Shown one piece after another: positions 16,925 to 25,067 of a stretch of DNA of 64,000 nucleotides; the first letter of the stretch is position 1, and the number at the start of each line of letters is the position of its first letter. The translations under genes were made by a program, and so were the position numbers. The notes under the pieces were generated by a model. It was not told where the DNA came from, searched no databases, and saw only the letters and a program-made list of their open reading frames with translations. The stretch spans positions 1 to 64,000 of the forward strand of contig NZ_JAIPUT010000020.1 of the NCBI RefSeq assembly GCF_020055635.1, given 5' to 3'. The stretch comes from Marivita sp. Its GTDB lineage: Bacteria; Pseudomonadota; Alphaproteobacteria; Rhodobacterales; Rhodobacteraceae.

Positions 16925-17146
16925 ATGGACCTAATAAGAGTCACATTTGAGTGCGAAGACTGCGGTGGAACCGTCCTCGAGACGGACAGCCATCCGTCCA
17001 ACGATTCCGTCGTCCGTTGCAAGCGGTGCGGATGGGTCTATGGGACCTTCCGAGACCTCAAACGAAATGCCGTCGATGAGGCTCTCGGTTTCGCTCTCGC
17101 CACTGCCACCCAGAGAATTAAGAAACGCAGCAGAAAACTCTACTGA
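16925..17146 (+). CDS. Small zinc-ribbon protein of unknown function
   Basis: A 73-residue protein starting MDLIRVTFECEDCGG. Two CxxC pairs, ECEDC and RCKRC about 24 residues apart, form a treble-clef or zinc-ribbon site; the C-terminus is basic (TQRIKKRSRKLY), which may bind nucleic acid. An opposite-strand frame of similar length exists but has no motif. The surrounding bases are less G+C-rich than the neighbours, which may mean acquisition. I do not recognise a named family; the gene stands alone between phaZ and an oppositely oriented oxidoreductase. Confidence 0.6.
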   Translation: MDLIRVTFECEDCGGTVLETDSHPSNDSVVRCKRCGWVYGTFRDLKRNAVDEALGFALATATQRIKKRSRKLY

Positions 17147-17339
17147 TGTGATGTCCATGGATTTGCGTCACCCCAAGTCTTTAAGGGTGATACGCAAGGC
17201 ACCAGGTTTGGATCACTTCTTTTTGGTCCGCACCGTATCGGGCGACCGCTCGCAAGCCAGAGCACCGCGCCAAAAAGCGCCCGCCGCGCGGGCATGGCGC
17301 ATTCCGATCAGACAGCGCCAAGGCGCAGTCGCGGGGCCG

Positions 17340-18308
17340 TTATCCCTCCGCCGCCCAGATCATGTCGATGAACCGCTGCGTCCCCAGGCTGAATTCCAGC
17401 GGACAGGGAAAATCGGCCTCGCCGCGCACCGCCGCGCCAAAGGCTTCGACCTGCAACACGTAATGGTTCGCGCCGGGATAGCGCAGCGTTTCGGTCAGCT
17501 GCCCCTGGCGCGTCACCCTCAGTTCGGCGTCCGAATGCACCAGCGGGTTGAACCCGGTCACCACCTCGATCACACCCTTCGATCCGTGAAAGGACACGTT
17601 CTGATAGGGCGTCATCCGCATCGACGTGAGCGACGTCAGCGTGAACCCGTCGAACTGCGCCAGCGCCTCGGTCCGCACTTCCACGCCATTCTCGCGCCGG
17701 ATATCCGCGAACAGCACCTTCTCCGGCTCCTTGCCGGTGACGAACCGCGTGCATCCCAGAGTGTAGACGCCGATATCCGGAAGGCTCCCGCCGCCGGTCT
17801 CGACGCTGTTGCGGATGTTTCCGGGATCACCGGAATTGTCATAGGTGAAGGTCGCGTTCACCCGAAGAAGGTCACCGATCGCGCCCTCCTGCAGCCATGT
17901 GCGCACCTGTTGCCACTGCGGGTGATGCACGATCATGTAGGCCTCGGCCGCCATCAGTCCGGTCTGGTCTCGCAGCGCGATCAGCGCCTCGATCTCGTCG
18001 GCCTGCATCGCGATCGGCTTTTCGCACAGCACATGCTTGCCCGCATCGAGCGCCTTGCGCGTCCATTCGACATGCAGCGTGTTGGGCAGCGGGATATAGA
18101 CCGCATCCACCTCCGGGTCGGCCAGAACAGCCTCATAGCTGTCGACCACCCGCACCCCCGCCGCGATCTCCTGGAACGGGGCCGCCTTGGCCGGATCGGA
18201 CGTGGCCAGAACCGCCAGTTCCGATCGCCGCGCCGCGTGGATCGCCGGGGCCATCTGCTCCCTCGCGAATGTCGCCGCGCCCAGAATACCCCACCGAATT
18301 GCCGACAT
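17340..18308 (-). CDS. Gfo/Idh/MocA-family NAD(P)-dependent oxidoreductase
   Basis: A 322-residue sugar or cyclitol dehydrogenase-like protein. The N-terminal Rossmann glycines are in RWGILGAATFAR and the catalytic EKP motif is HVLCEKPIAMQ at about residues 95-105, followed by the C-terminal alpha/beta substrate domain. The substrate cannot be read from the sequence. I chose ATG 18308, which has GGAGG just upstream; the longer frame runs back through the rpoH terminator. It is the next gene after rpoH on the same strand but is separated from it by that terminator. Confidence 0.88.
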   Translation of the reverse strand: MSAIRWGILGAATFAREQMAPAIHAARRSELAVLATSDPAKAAPFQEIAAGVRVVDSYEAVLADPEVDAVYIPLPNTLHVEWTRKALDAGKHVLCEKPIAMQADEIEALIALRDQTGLMAAEAYMIVHHPQWQQVRTWLQEGAIGDLLRVNATFTYDNSGDPGNIRNSVETGGGSLPDIGVYTLGCTRFVTGKEPEKVLFADIRRENGVEVRTEALAQFDGFTLTSLTSMRMTPYQNVSFHGSKGVIEVVTGFNPLVHSDAELRVTRQGQLTETLRYPGANHYVLQVEAFGAAVRGEADFPCPLEFSLGTQRFIDMIWAAEG

Positions 18309-18345
18309 ATCGAAACCTCCCTGTGATCCGCCCTTGCGTAGCACA

Positions 18346-18373
18346 GAAAAACGCCGGGCACAGGCCCGGCGTT
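18346..18373 (-). terminator. Intrinsic terminator of rpoH
   Basis: On the minus strand AACGCCGGGC pairs with GCCCGGCGTT (18350-18373) around a four-base loop, followed by a run of T at 18346-18350. It lies 24 bases after the rpoH stop. Confidence 0.8.
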
Positions 18374-18396
18374 CCCGTCGCAATCTCGGTTCGGGA

Positions 18397-19293
18397 TCAG
18401 GCGCTTGCCAGCAGCCCCTGCTCCTTGGCCAGGTCCCGCATGCGCTTCTGCAATTTCTCGAAGGCCCGGACCTCGATCTGGCGAATCCGCTCGCGGCTCA
18501 CGTCGTATTGCCCCGACAGGTCTTCGAGCGTGACCGGCTTGTCCGCCAGCCGCCGCTGCGTCAGGATATCCTTCTCGCGGTCATTGAGAACGTCCATCGC
18601 CTGCACCAGCATCGCGCGCCGCGCATCCAGCTCGTCTTTCTCTTCGTAATCCGTGGCCTGATCGGCGCTTTCATCTTCAAGCCAGTCCTGCCACTGCATC
18701 GTGCCTTCGCCTTCGGACCCGACCGTCGCATTCAACGACGCATCGCCGCCCGACAGACGCCGGTTCATCGAAATGACCTCGTCCTCGTTGACGCCCAGGT
18801 CATGCGCGATCTTGGCCACGTGCTCGGGCCGCAGATCGCCGTCTTCCAGGGCACCGATCCGCGACTTGGCCTTGCGCAGGTTGAAGAACAGCTTCTTCTG
18901 CGCGCTTGTCGTGCCCAGCTTCACCAGCGACCAGGACCGCAGGATGTATTCCTGGATCGAAGCGCGGATCCACCACATCGCATAGGTTGCCAGCCGAAAG
19001 CCCTTTTCCGGGTCAAACCGCTTGACCGCCTGCATCAGGCCGACATTCGCCTCCGAGATCACCTCGGCCTGCGGCAGCCCGTAGCCGCGGTAGCCCATGG
19101 CGATCTTCGCCGCGAGTCGCAGGTGGCTCGTCACCATCCGGTGCGCCGCTTCGGTGTCTTCCTGCTCGACCCACCGCTTGGCGAGCATGTATTCCTCTTC
19201 CGGTTCCAGAAGCGGAAACTTCCGGATTTCCTGCAAGTATCGGCTCAGTCCGGCTTCCGGTGACGGGGCCGGGAGATTCGCATAATTGGCCAT
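18397..19293 (-). CDS. rpoH: RNA polymerase sigma-32 factor RpoH
   Basis: A 298-residue heat-shock sigma factor. Region 2 reads LRLAAKIAMGYRGYGLP to TYAMWWIRASIQEYIL, the RpoH box is QKKLFFNLRK, and region 4.2 has the helix-turn-helix LEDLSGQYDVSRERIRQIE. It directs RNA polymerase to stress promoters. Rhodobacteraceae often carry two RpoH paralogues; only one is in this window and I cannot assign it to type I or II. It is preceded by a promoter at 19330-19358. The DUF1127/CcsR locus at 51.7 kb is the kind of operon these factors drive in Rhodobacter. Confidence 0.95.
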   Translation of the reverse strand: MANYANLPAPSPEAGLSRYLQEIRKFPLLEPEEEYMLAKRWVEQEDTEAAHRMVTSHLRLAAKIAMGYRGYGLPQAEVISEANVGLMQAVKRFDPEKGFRLATYAMWWIRASIQEYILRSWSLVKLGTTSAQKKLFFNLRKAKSRIGALEDGDLRPEHVAKIAHDLGVNEDEVISMNRRLSGGDASLNATVGSEGEGTMQWQDWLEDESADQATDYEEKDELDARRAMLVQAMDVLNDREKDILTQRRLADKPVTLEDLSGQYDVSRERIRQIEVRAFEKLQKRMRDLAKEQGLLASA

Positions 19294-19329
19294 ACCCTTG
19301 TCCCTCCAATGTTTACGGGCTTAACATCC

Positions 19330-19358
19330 TATTTGGGACTCAACCCCGCGGATTTCAA
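19330..19358 (-). promoter_or_regulatory. Putative rpoH promoter
   Basis: On the minus strand TTGAAA (19358-19353) and CAAATA (19335-19330) are separated by 17 bases. The -35 sits in CTTGAAAT, which also suits a heat-shock-type sigma factor. A leader of roughly 30 bases to the rpoH start would follow. Confidence 0.5.
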
Positions 19359-19448
19359 GTTTCAATCGTCTTGCTGAGTCCAATTTAACGCACAAGGAGC
19401 CGCGTGTAACCCGAGTGTCAGTGCACTCACGCACATGGGACGATTGTT

Positions 19449-20474
19449 TCAAGCACGCAATATCGAGATCAGATCAGCCATGTCTTGAGGCAACGCAGCC
19501 TCGAACCGGATGGTTTCGCCGCTCACGGGATGGTCAAACCCCAGGACGGCGGCATGCAGCGCCTGCCGGTCGAACGCCGCCACGGCCGCCATCGCCGCCT
19601 CCGACAGCGCGCCCTTGGCCACCTTGCGCCGCCCGCCATAGACCGGATCTCCCACCAATCCGTGCCCCGCATGCGCCATGTGCACCCGGATCTGATGTGT
19701 GCGCCCGGTCTCCAGCCGGCACTCCACCAGCGACAGCTGCGCCGGCGTGCCATAGACCTCCTGCACCCGCGCCCGCGTGATCGCGTGCCGACCGTGACCG
19801 AAGAACACCGCCTGCCGCTGGCGGTCGGTCTTGTGCCGCGCCAGATCGCTGGTGATCTTGATCACCGCGCCGGGTTCGATCGACACGCCGCGCACCCCGC
19901 GCAGACGCGGATCGCCCGGATCGGGATGACCGTGCACCAGCGCCTGGTAAAGCCGCTCCACCGAATGCGCCGCGAACTGGTCCGCCAGCCCGTGATGCGC
20001 CCGGTCGGACTTGGCGATCACCAGCAACCCGCTTGTGTCCTTGTCGATCCGGTGCACGATTCCCGGGCGCCCGACACCGCCGACCCCCGACAGCCGCCCG
20101 CCGAAATGATGCAGCAGCGCGTTGACCAGCGTGCCCGTCGGCGTGCCCGGCGCGGGATGCACCACCATGCCCGCGGGCTTCATCACCACGATGAGATCCT
20201 CATCCTCGAACCGGATATCCAGCGGCAGCGCTTCCGCCTCGATATGGCTTTCGACCATGGCAGGCACCGCGATCTCGATCACGTCGCCTTCCGCCACGCT
20301 GGCCTTGGGGTTGCTCAGGACCTCGCCCGCGCACCGCACCGCACCCGCGTCGATCAGCCGGGCCAGCCGCGTCCGCGACAGTGCCGCTTCCTCTGGCACG
20401 TCCCGTGCCAAGGCCTTATCAAGGCGCGGCGGTGGCGCGGCCCCGATGGTCACGCGCAAGATGGAGTCAGACAT
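19449..20474 (-). CDS. rluD: RluA-family 23S rRNA pseudouridine synthase (RluD-like)
   Basis: A 341-residue pseudouridine synthase. An S4 RNA-binding domain (about residues 15-80) is followed by the catalytic domain with VHRIDKDTSGLLVIAK, whose aspartate is the universal catalytic residue, and RLETGRTHQIRVHM. RluD modifies helix 69 of 23S rRNA; assignment to RluD rather than a paralogue is by overall likeness. The ATG at 20474 lies within the palindrome CATG so that its start codon overlaps that of the divergent DUF6476 gene. Confidence 0.9.
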   Translation of the reverse strand: MSDSILRVTIGAAPPPRLDKALARDVPEEAALSRTRLARLIDAGAVRCAGEVLSNPKASVAEGDVIEIAVPAMVESHIEAEALPLDIRFEDEDLIVVMKPAGMVVHPAPGTPTGTLVNALLHHFGGRLSGVGGVGRPGIVHRIDKDTSGLLVIAKSDRAHHGLADQFAAHSVERLYQALVHGHPDPGDPRLRGVRGVSIEPGAVIKITSDLARHKTDRQRQAVFFGHGRHAITRARVQEVYGTPAQLSLVECRLETGRTHQIRVHMAHAGHGLVGDPVYGGRRKVAKGALSEAAMAAVAAFDRQALHAAVLGFDHPVSGETIRFEAALPQDMADLISILRA

Positions 20475-20778
20475 GGACAACGCCCCCGAAGATCAGGTCC
20501 CCGAACCGGCCAACCTGCGATTCCTGCGGCGGCTGGTGACGGTCCTGACCGCAACTATGATCGCCGGGGTCATACTCATCACCGCGTTGATTGTCATCCG
20601 CTACAATCAATCCGCGACACCGCTGCCCGACACGATCACCCTGCCCGACGGCACCACGGCCACCGCCTTCACCCAGGCGCGCAACTGGTACGCGGTGGTG
20701 ACCGAAGATGACCGCATCCTGATCTTCGCGCGCGACACAGGCCGCCTGATGCAAACCATCCAGATCGAAACAGAGTGA
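20473..20778 (+). CDS. DUF6476 single-pass membrane protein
   Basis: A 101-residue protein with one transmembrane segment (VLTATMIAGVILITALIVI, about residues 25-43) and a short domain after it (NWYAVVTEDDRILIFARDTG). This layout matches the small DUF6476 family of Rhodobacteraceae; its function is unknown. The N-terminus is probably cytoplasmic and the rest periplasmic. The start codon overlaps the rluD start on the other strand, so both promoters must lie within the opposite coding region. A convergent tRNA-His follows five bases after the stop. Confidence 0.82.
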   Translation: MDNAPEDQVPEPANLRFLRRLVTVLTATMIAGVILITALIVIRYNQSATPLPDTITLPDGTTATAFTQARNWYAVVTEDDRILIFARDTGRLMQTIQIETE

Positions 20779-20783
20779 GGATG

Positions 20784-20860
20784 GTACCGACACCCCGGCT
20801 CGAACGGGGGACCTCTTGATCCACAATCAAGCGCTCTAACCTACTGAGCTATGTCGGCAC
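20784..20860 (-). tRNA. tRNA-His (GTG)
   Basis: The minus strand folds as a cloverleaf: acceptor TGCCGAC / GTCGGTA with the extra G at -1 opposite C73 that marks tRNA-His, D-arm with AGCTCAGTAGG, anticodon arm CTTGA-TTGTGGA-TCAAG (anticodon GTG) and T-arm with GTTCGAGCC. The 3' CCA is not encoded. Confidence 0.97.
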
Positions 20861-20910
20861 TGGGTGGCGAAATAACGGCAGGCTCCGGCCATTGCAAGAC
20901 CCATCTGCCC

Positions 20911-21396
20911 CTACAACGCGACTTCCCACGCCTGTTCGACCAGATCGACCCCAAAGCTGCGCACCGGCCTCGACGCGGTACAGCGCCAGCCCTTCGCCCG
21001 GTAAAGCGCACAGGCCGCTGCGTGGCTTTCATGGGTCCAGAGCTGCATCCGCGCATAGCCCCTGTCGCGGGCGAATCCCATGCAGGTCTCCAGCATCAAG
21101 GCCCCAAGCCCCTTCCCGCGCGCCTCGGCGGTCAGCAGGAACAGCCGCAGCTTCGCGGTTCGGTCGTCGAGCCGCACGCAAAAGATGCTGCCAAGGCGCG
21201 CGCCCCCGGACACCGCCACCCAGCCGCGTTCGCAACCCGGGTCCCGATGCGCCTCGAAATCCCGCAGGATCGTCGCCACCAAGGCTGCGAAGGTGGCGTC
21301 GAACCCTTCGACCTCGGCATAGTGGCGGCGATGCAGGTCGACCAGCCAGTCAAAGTCGCCGGGGCCATAGTCCCGCAAGGTTACACCGTCAGACAT
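20911..21396 (-). CDS. GNAT-family N-acetyltransferase
   Basis: A 161-residue acetyltransferase. Motif A, which binds acetyl-CoA, is LLTAEARGKGLGALML (Q/RxxGxG/A type) and motif B is WTHESHAAACALYRAKGW. The start is ATG 21396; the longer frame lacks conservation. The N-terminal YGPGDFDWLVDLHRRHYAEVEGFDA part resembles the acetyltransferase halves of some MarR-GNAT fusion proteins, but no MarR domain is present. The acceptor substrate is unknown. Confidence 0.85.
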   Translation of the reverse strand: MSDGVTLRDYGPGDFDWLVDLHRRHYAEVEGFDATFAALVATILRDFEAHRDPGCERGWVAVSGGARLGSIFCVRLDDRTAKLRLFLLTAEARGKGLGALMLETCMGFARDRGYARMQLWTHESHAAACALYRAKGWRCTASRPVRSFGVDLVEQAWEVAL

Positions 21397-21485
21397 GCCG
21401 TGATCCTGCCCCGGCACGACCTTGCAAAACAAGCCCCCCGGCGCTATGGCCCGTGTCCTGACCCGCAATCCGCCGGAGACCTGTC

Positions 21486-21680
21486 ATGGGCATCAACACA
21501 GAACGCGACATCGAAGCCAACCTTCAGATCGGCCCGACCGACCTGGGCATGGTGCGTCTCTTCATTCTGGCCGACGGCCTCGAGATCCCGATGGATTTTT
21601 CCCCCGAGGAAGCCGACGAGATCGCCGAGGAAATCAAGCTCGCCGCCACCGCCGCCCGCAAGGTCAAGCCCAAGCGCTGA
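21486..21680 (+). CDS. DUF6324 family small protein
   Basis: A 64-residue acidic protein (GPTDLGMVRLFILADGLEIP then DFSPEEADEIAEEI) of the small DUF6324 family found in Rhodobacteraceae. No function is known. It starts at ATG 21486, a few bases after a GGAGA ribosome site, and its last 17 bases overlap the end of the convergent mmcB gene. Confidence 0.8.
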   Translation: MGINTERDIEANLQIGPTDLGMVRLFILADGLEIPMDFSPEEADEIAEEIKLAATAARKVKPKR

Positions 21681-22143
21681 GCATCGCCTCCGGATCGCGC
21701 AGCGCCTGCAGCCTGCGCGCCGCATGCACCGCGAATTTGCGGATCAGCTTGGTGCGCCGCGCCGCCGCCAATTTGTCTTCGGGCGCCATCCGCACGATCT
21801 CGGCGTCATAGCCATCGGCGATGATCAGACCGGTCTCCACCGGCAGCAGTTCCGACGGAAAGTCGAGATCGACCGCCCAGAAATAGCGGTCACACCAGTC
21901 AAGATAGCCCTCCCATTTCTGGTCCGACTGAAAATCCGCCCGCGAGGATTTGCATTCGACAACCCAGATCTCGCCTTTCGGCCCCAATGCCATCACGTCG
22001 ACCCGAAGACCGCGGTCCGGCACGAATTCCTCGACCACCGCGAATCCGTGGCTCGCAAGGTGACGGCACACCCCGCGGGCCAAAAGCTGTCCGGGCAGAA
22101 CATCGCCGGCCCGACCGGCGTGTGGATCGAATACAGAGGTCAT
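21664..22143 (-). CDS. mmcB: MmcB family DNA repair protein
   Basis: A 159-residue protein with a PD-(D/E)xK nuclease-like core: GLRVDVMALGPKGEIWVVEC followed by KSSRADFQSDQKWEGY. In Caulobacter MmcB takes part in damage-induced mutagenesis with ImuB and DnaE2. The ATG at 22143 is chosen over an upstream in-frame start that has no conserved residues. No LexA box is obvious in the upstream gap. The neighbours are unrelated small genes and a probable 6S RNA. Confidence 0.85.
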   Translation of the reverse strand: MTSVFDPHAGRAGDVLPGQLLARGVCRHLASHGFAVVEEFVPDRGLRVDVMALGPKGEIWVVECKSSRADFQSDQKWEGYLDWCDRYFWAVDLDFPSELLPVETGLIIADGYDAEIVRMAPEDKLAAARRTKLIRKFAVHAARRLQALRDPEAMLSAWA

Positions 22144-22254
22144 ACCGGACACAGATGAACAAAGTGAGAACAAAAATCAAGACGCCGCAGCGCCTGATCG
22201 CAAATACCCCCTTGTCAGACGGCCCTGCCCCGCCTACCTCAGAGACAGGCGGGT

Positions 22255-22402
22255 TCTGCCCTTCTCGTGCTAGGTTGCATTCCGGTGGCCTTAAGCAATT
22301 CCGAGGGAGTTGGCTCTGTCCGGGCCCTGGTCCGGTTACCCGACGCCCACCTGTACATACAGGTCCTCGGGAATGAGAGAACCACACGGTTGGCGTGGTT
22401 CC
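22255..22402 (+). ncRNA. ssrS: Structured RNA, probably 6S RNA (ssrS)
   Basis: A non-coding stretch with strong secondary structure. TTCCGAGG at about 22299 pairs with CCTCGGGAA at about 22365, enclosing hairpins CCGGGC / GTCCGG and ACCTGT / ACAGGT. The order GGCCTTAA, stem-loop, GGTTAC, GACGCCC resembles the 3' half of bacterial 6S RNA (GCCTTAA, stem-loop, GGTTAC, GCGGCGG in E. coli). A hairpin GAACCAC / GTGGTTC (22379-22401) could end it. The 5' end may lie up to 80 bases further left. Assignment to 6S rests on these remembered features and needs a covariance search. Confidence 0.5.
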
Positions 22403-22408
22403 CGCCGC

Positions 22409-22741
22409 TTATTTCCCTGAAAACTTTCGGATTTGCCCACGGGGCGCATGCGCCTCGGCGCGGATCGGCGTCAGGCCGATCGGCATGCCGCGATGATCGT
22501 CATCATCGTCATCCTCGTCGTCATAGGTCATCAACATGATCGAAATGCCGAACTGGACACCGGCAAAGACGATGCCGTTGAACAGCCAGAGCAGGAACAC
22601 GGCCAGGAACCCGACATCGGTGTGGGTCACCAGGTGCCATAGATTGACCACGTTGAAATAGAGCAGAAGACCGACGAAAATCGCGGACAGGGCAAACCCG
22701 ATCACGCTTTGGTGGATATACATCTTGATCAGGTCCGGCAT
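22409..22741 (-). CDS. Small membrane protein of unknown function
   Basis: A 110-residue protein with two or three hydrophobic segments (SVIGFALSAIFVGLLLYF, VGFLAVFLLWLFNGIVFAG, QFGISIMLMTY) followed by an acidic run (YDDEDDDDDDHRG) and a basic, proline-containing tail. The acidic run is encoded by a GAT/GAC repeat, prone to slippage. It converges on the preceding RNA gene, with a hairpin 8 bases from its stop. Conserved-looking but without a known role. Confidence 0.75.
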   Translation of the reverse strand: MPDLIKMYIHQSVIGFALSAIFVGLLLYFNVVNLWHLVTHTDVGFLAVFLLWLFNGIVFAGVQFGISIMLMTYDDEDDDDDDHRGMPIGLTPIRAEAHAPRGQIRKFSGK

Positions 22742-22838
22742 GGGTTCGCCTCGCTTTCCTCAAGGGTAACGTAGGAGGACCGGATCGGGTTTCAAAGCGC
22801 CTCGAAGCCGCAGGTCGTCCAGACCTCGAAACCAGACC

Positions 22839-23327
22839 TCAAAAAGCCTCGGGCCGCGCCTCGCGCGCCATGTGATCCAGCACGGCATTGACGAATTTCG
22901 GCTCTTTGCCTTCGGGAAAGAACGCCCGTGCCACATCGACATATTCGTTGATGATCACCCTGGGCGGCGTTTCGGTGGCCACAAGTTCGGCTCCGGCGGC
23001 GCGAAACAGCGCCCGCAATGTCGGATCGATTCGCGCTATGGGCCATTTCGCCACCAGCCCGCGGTCGGTCATCTGGTCGATCTTTCCCTGCCAGTTGACG
23101 GCCTCGTCGGTGATCCGGCGGAACAGGTCCACGTCGCCCTCGACAAGGGCGGTCCCGTCCTCGTCCTGCGCCAGCCCGAACCGGTGATCGAGAAATTCCA
23201 CCGCGACCCGGTCCACCGACTGTCCGGACTGTTCCATCTGGAACAGCGCCTGCACGGCATAAAGCCGCGACGCAGAGCGCTTCTGGCGTTTTTCGTCCAC
23301 CTTGCGGGGCTTGGCAGCGGGGCTCAT
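22839..23327 (-). CDS. nusB: Transcription antitermination factor NusB
   Basis: A 162-residue all-helical RNA-binding protein. The N-terminal basic segment KRQKRSASRLYAVQALFQ and the later PRVIINEYVDVARAFF are NusB hallmarks. NusB binds BoxA with NusE in rRNA antitermination. It overlaps ribH by four bases, as in many proteobacteria where ribH-nusB is a conserved pair, so it belongs to the ribB-ribH-nusB operon. Confidence 0.93.
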   Translation of the reverse strand: MSPAAKPRKVDEKRQKRSASRLYAVQALFQMEQSGQSVDRVAVEFLDHRFGLAQDEDGTALVEGDVDLFRRITDEAVNWQGKIDQMTDRGLVAKWPIARIDPTLRALFRAAGAELVATETPPRVIINEYVDVARAFFPEGKEPKFVNAVLDHMAREARPEAF

Positions 23328-23875
23328 GCGATGTCCGGGTCCTTCGGGGTGCCTGCGATCTTGAGTTCATCCCGTTGCGGGACAAATCCGACACCTTTGC
23401 GTTGCGCGCCCCACTTACGGCTGAGCGCGATCAGGTGCAAGGCCGCTGCAGCCGCGCCGCCACCCTTGTTCTGGCCCGACACGTCGGCACGCGCCTGCGC
23501 CTGCGCCATGTTCTCGACCGTCAGGATGCCATTGCCGATGCACAGCCCCTGCAACCCCAGAAGGGTGATCGCCCGCGAACTGTCGTTGCACACCGTTTCG
23601 TAATGCGTGGTTTCCCCTCTGACGACACATCCCAATGCGACATAGCCATCGAAATTCGACAGCCGCTCGGCGATGCCGATGGCCGTCGGCACCTCAAGAG
23701 CGCCCGGCACCTCGATCAGGTCATGCGTGCCGCCACATGCCTCGATCTCGGCCTGCGCCCCGGCGATCAGCTGATCCGCGATATGCCGGTAGTACGGTGC
23801 AACCACTATCAAGAGCTTGACGGGCCGGTCGAATTCCGGCCGGTCCAGCGTGTGATGCGCTTCGGATGACGCCAT
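23324..23875 (-). CDS. ribH: 6,7-dimethyl-8-ribityllumazine synthase (RibH)
   Basis: A 183-residue lumazine synthase that condenses the butanone phosphate made by RibB with the ribityl-pyrimidine to give the riboflavin precursor. The substrate region is GALEVPTAIGIAERL, and GCVVRGETTHYETVCNDSSR contains the catalytic histidine. The fold assembles into pentamers or icosahedra. Its start overlaps the ribB stop and its stop overlaps the nusB start. Confidence 0.95.
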   Translation of the reverse strand: MASSEAHHTLDRPEFDRPVKLLIVVAPYYRHIADQLIAGAQAEIEACGGTHDLIEVPGALEVPTAIGIAERLSNFDGYVALGCVVRGETTHYETVCNDSSRAITLLGLQGLCIGNGILTVENMAQAQARADVSGQNKGGGAAAAALHLIALSRKWGAQRKGVGFVPQRDELKIAGTPKDPDIA

Positions 23876-25002
23876 CAGCCCAACTCCGAGATCTTGCGCG
23901 TGCCGACGATTTCAAGCCCGTAGGCCTCCAGCCCCACCACCTTGGGGGTCGGAGAATTGGTCAGCAGCGTCAGTTTCGACAATCCAAGCGACGACAGGAT
24001 CTGCGCCCCCAACCCGTATTGCCGCAAGGTCTTGGGCGACACCTCGTCGCCCACATCCATCTTCATCGACGTGTCGCGCAGCAGCACGACGACACCGCGC
24101 CCCTCGTCGGCCACCGCCTGCATGGCGTCCTGGAATTCATCCGCCCGGCCCTTCGGCCCGGTGCCCACGACATCCAGCATCGGGTCCATCGCGTGCATCC
24201 GCACCAGCACCGGCGCGTCACCCGACAGATCGCCCTTGGTCAGCACGATATGTTCGTCGCCATGGGTTTCGTCGGTATAGATTCGCATCTGCCATTCGCC
24301 GCCGAATTCCGAGGTGATGGTCTCTTCGGTGCGCACCCGCACGAGGTTGTCATGCCGACGCCGATACGAGATCAGGTCACTGATCGTACCGATCTTGAGG
24401 TTGTGCCGCTGCGCGAATGCCACCAGTTCCGGCAGCCGCGCCATCGACCCGTCATCGTTCATGATCTCGCAGATCACCCCCGCCGCGTTCAGCCCGGCAA
24501 GGCGCGACACATCCACCGCGGCCTCGGTATGCCCGGCGCGCACCAGCACGCCGCCATCCTTGGCACGCAGCGGGAACACGTGCCCCGGCGTCGCGATGTC
24601 CTGCGCCGCCTTGGTGCCGTCGATGGCCACCGCCACCGTCCGCGCGCGATCCGCCGCCGAGATCCCCGTCGTGACCCCTTCGCGCGCCTCGATGGACACC
24701 GTGAAGGCGGTCTCGTGGCGCGACGAGTTGTTGGTCGACATCAACTCCAGTCCCAGGGCCTCGATCCGCTGCGACGTCAGCGCCAGGCAGATCAGCCCGC
24801 GCCCGTGTGTCGCCATGAAATTGATCACGTCCGGCGTCGCCCATTGCGCGGGGATCACCAGATCGCCCTCGTTCTCGCGATCCTCGTGATCGACAAGAAT
24901 GAACATCTTGCCGTTGCGGGCATCCTCGATGATTTCCTCGACCGAAGAAATTGCGTCTTTCCAGTTTTCTTCGACCGGACCGGGGTTTTCAAATGTGCTC
25001 AC
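23875..25002 (-). CDS. ribB: 3,4-dihydroxy-2-butanone-4-phosphate synthase with zinc-less GTP cyclohydrolase II-like tail (RibB-RibX type)
   Basis: A 375-residue protein. Residues 1-210 form RibB, with LVDHEDRENEGDLV (metal and substrate acids) and VRAGHTEAAVDVSRLAG. The remaining 160 residues follow the GTP cyclohydrolase II fold (LVRMHAMDPMLD, KTLRQYGLGAQILSSLG) but lack the three zinc cysteines and the usual cyclohydrolase motif. Such RibB-RibX hybrids are known in alphaproteobacteria, where the tail does not hydrolyse GTP. First gene of ribB-ribH-nusB. No FMN riboswitch is visible upstream. Confidence 0.9.
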   Translation of the reverse strand: MSTFENPGPVEENWKDAISSVEEIIEDARNGKMFILVDHEDRENEGDLVIPAQWATPDVINFMATHGRGLICLALTSQRIEALGLELMSTNNSSRHETAFTVSIEAREGVTTGISAADRARTVAVAIDGTKAAQDIATPGHVFPLRAKDGGVLVRAGHTEAAVDVSRLAGLNAAGVICEIMNDDGSMARLPELVAFAQRHNLKIGTISDLISYRRRHDNLVRVRTEETITSEFGGEWQMRIYTDETHGDEHIVLTKGDLSGDAPVLVRMHAMDPMLDVVGTGPKGRADEFQDAMQAVADEGRGVVVLLRDTSMKMDVGDEVSPKTLRQYGLGAQILSSLGLSKLTLLTNSPTPKVVGLEAYGLEIVGTRKISELG

Positions 25003-25067
25003 GCGGGCCTCCGTCTTTGCCTCTGCGCACTTAAATCAGCGCGCGGGAATTGACCAGTGAAACGTCC

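Noticed and set aside
16931-17158. 75-residue minus-strand frame opposite the zinc-ribbon gene
   Set aside because: It has no motif; the plus-strand frame has two CxxC pairs at proper spacing.
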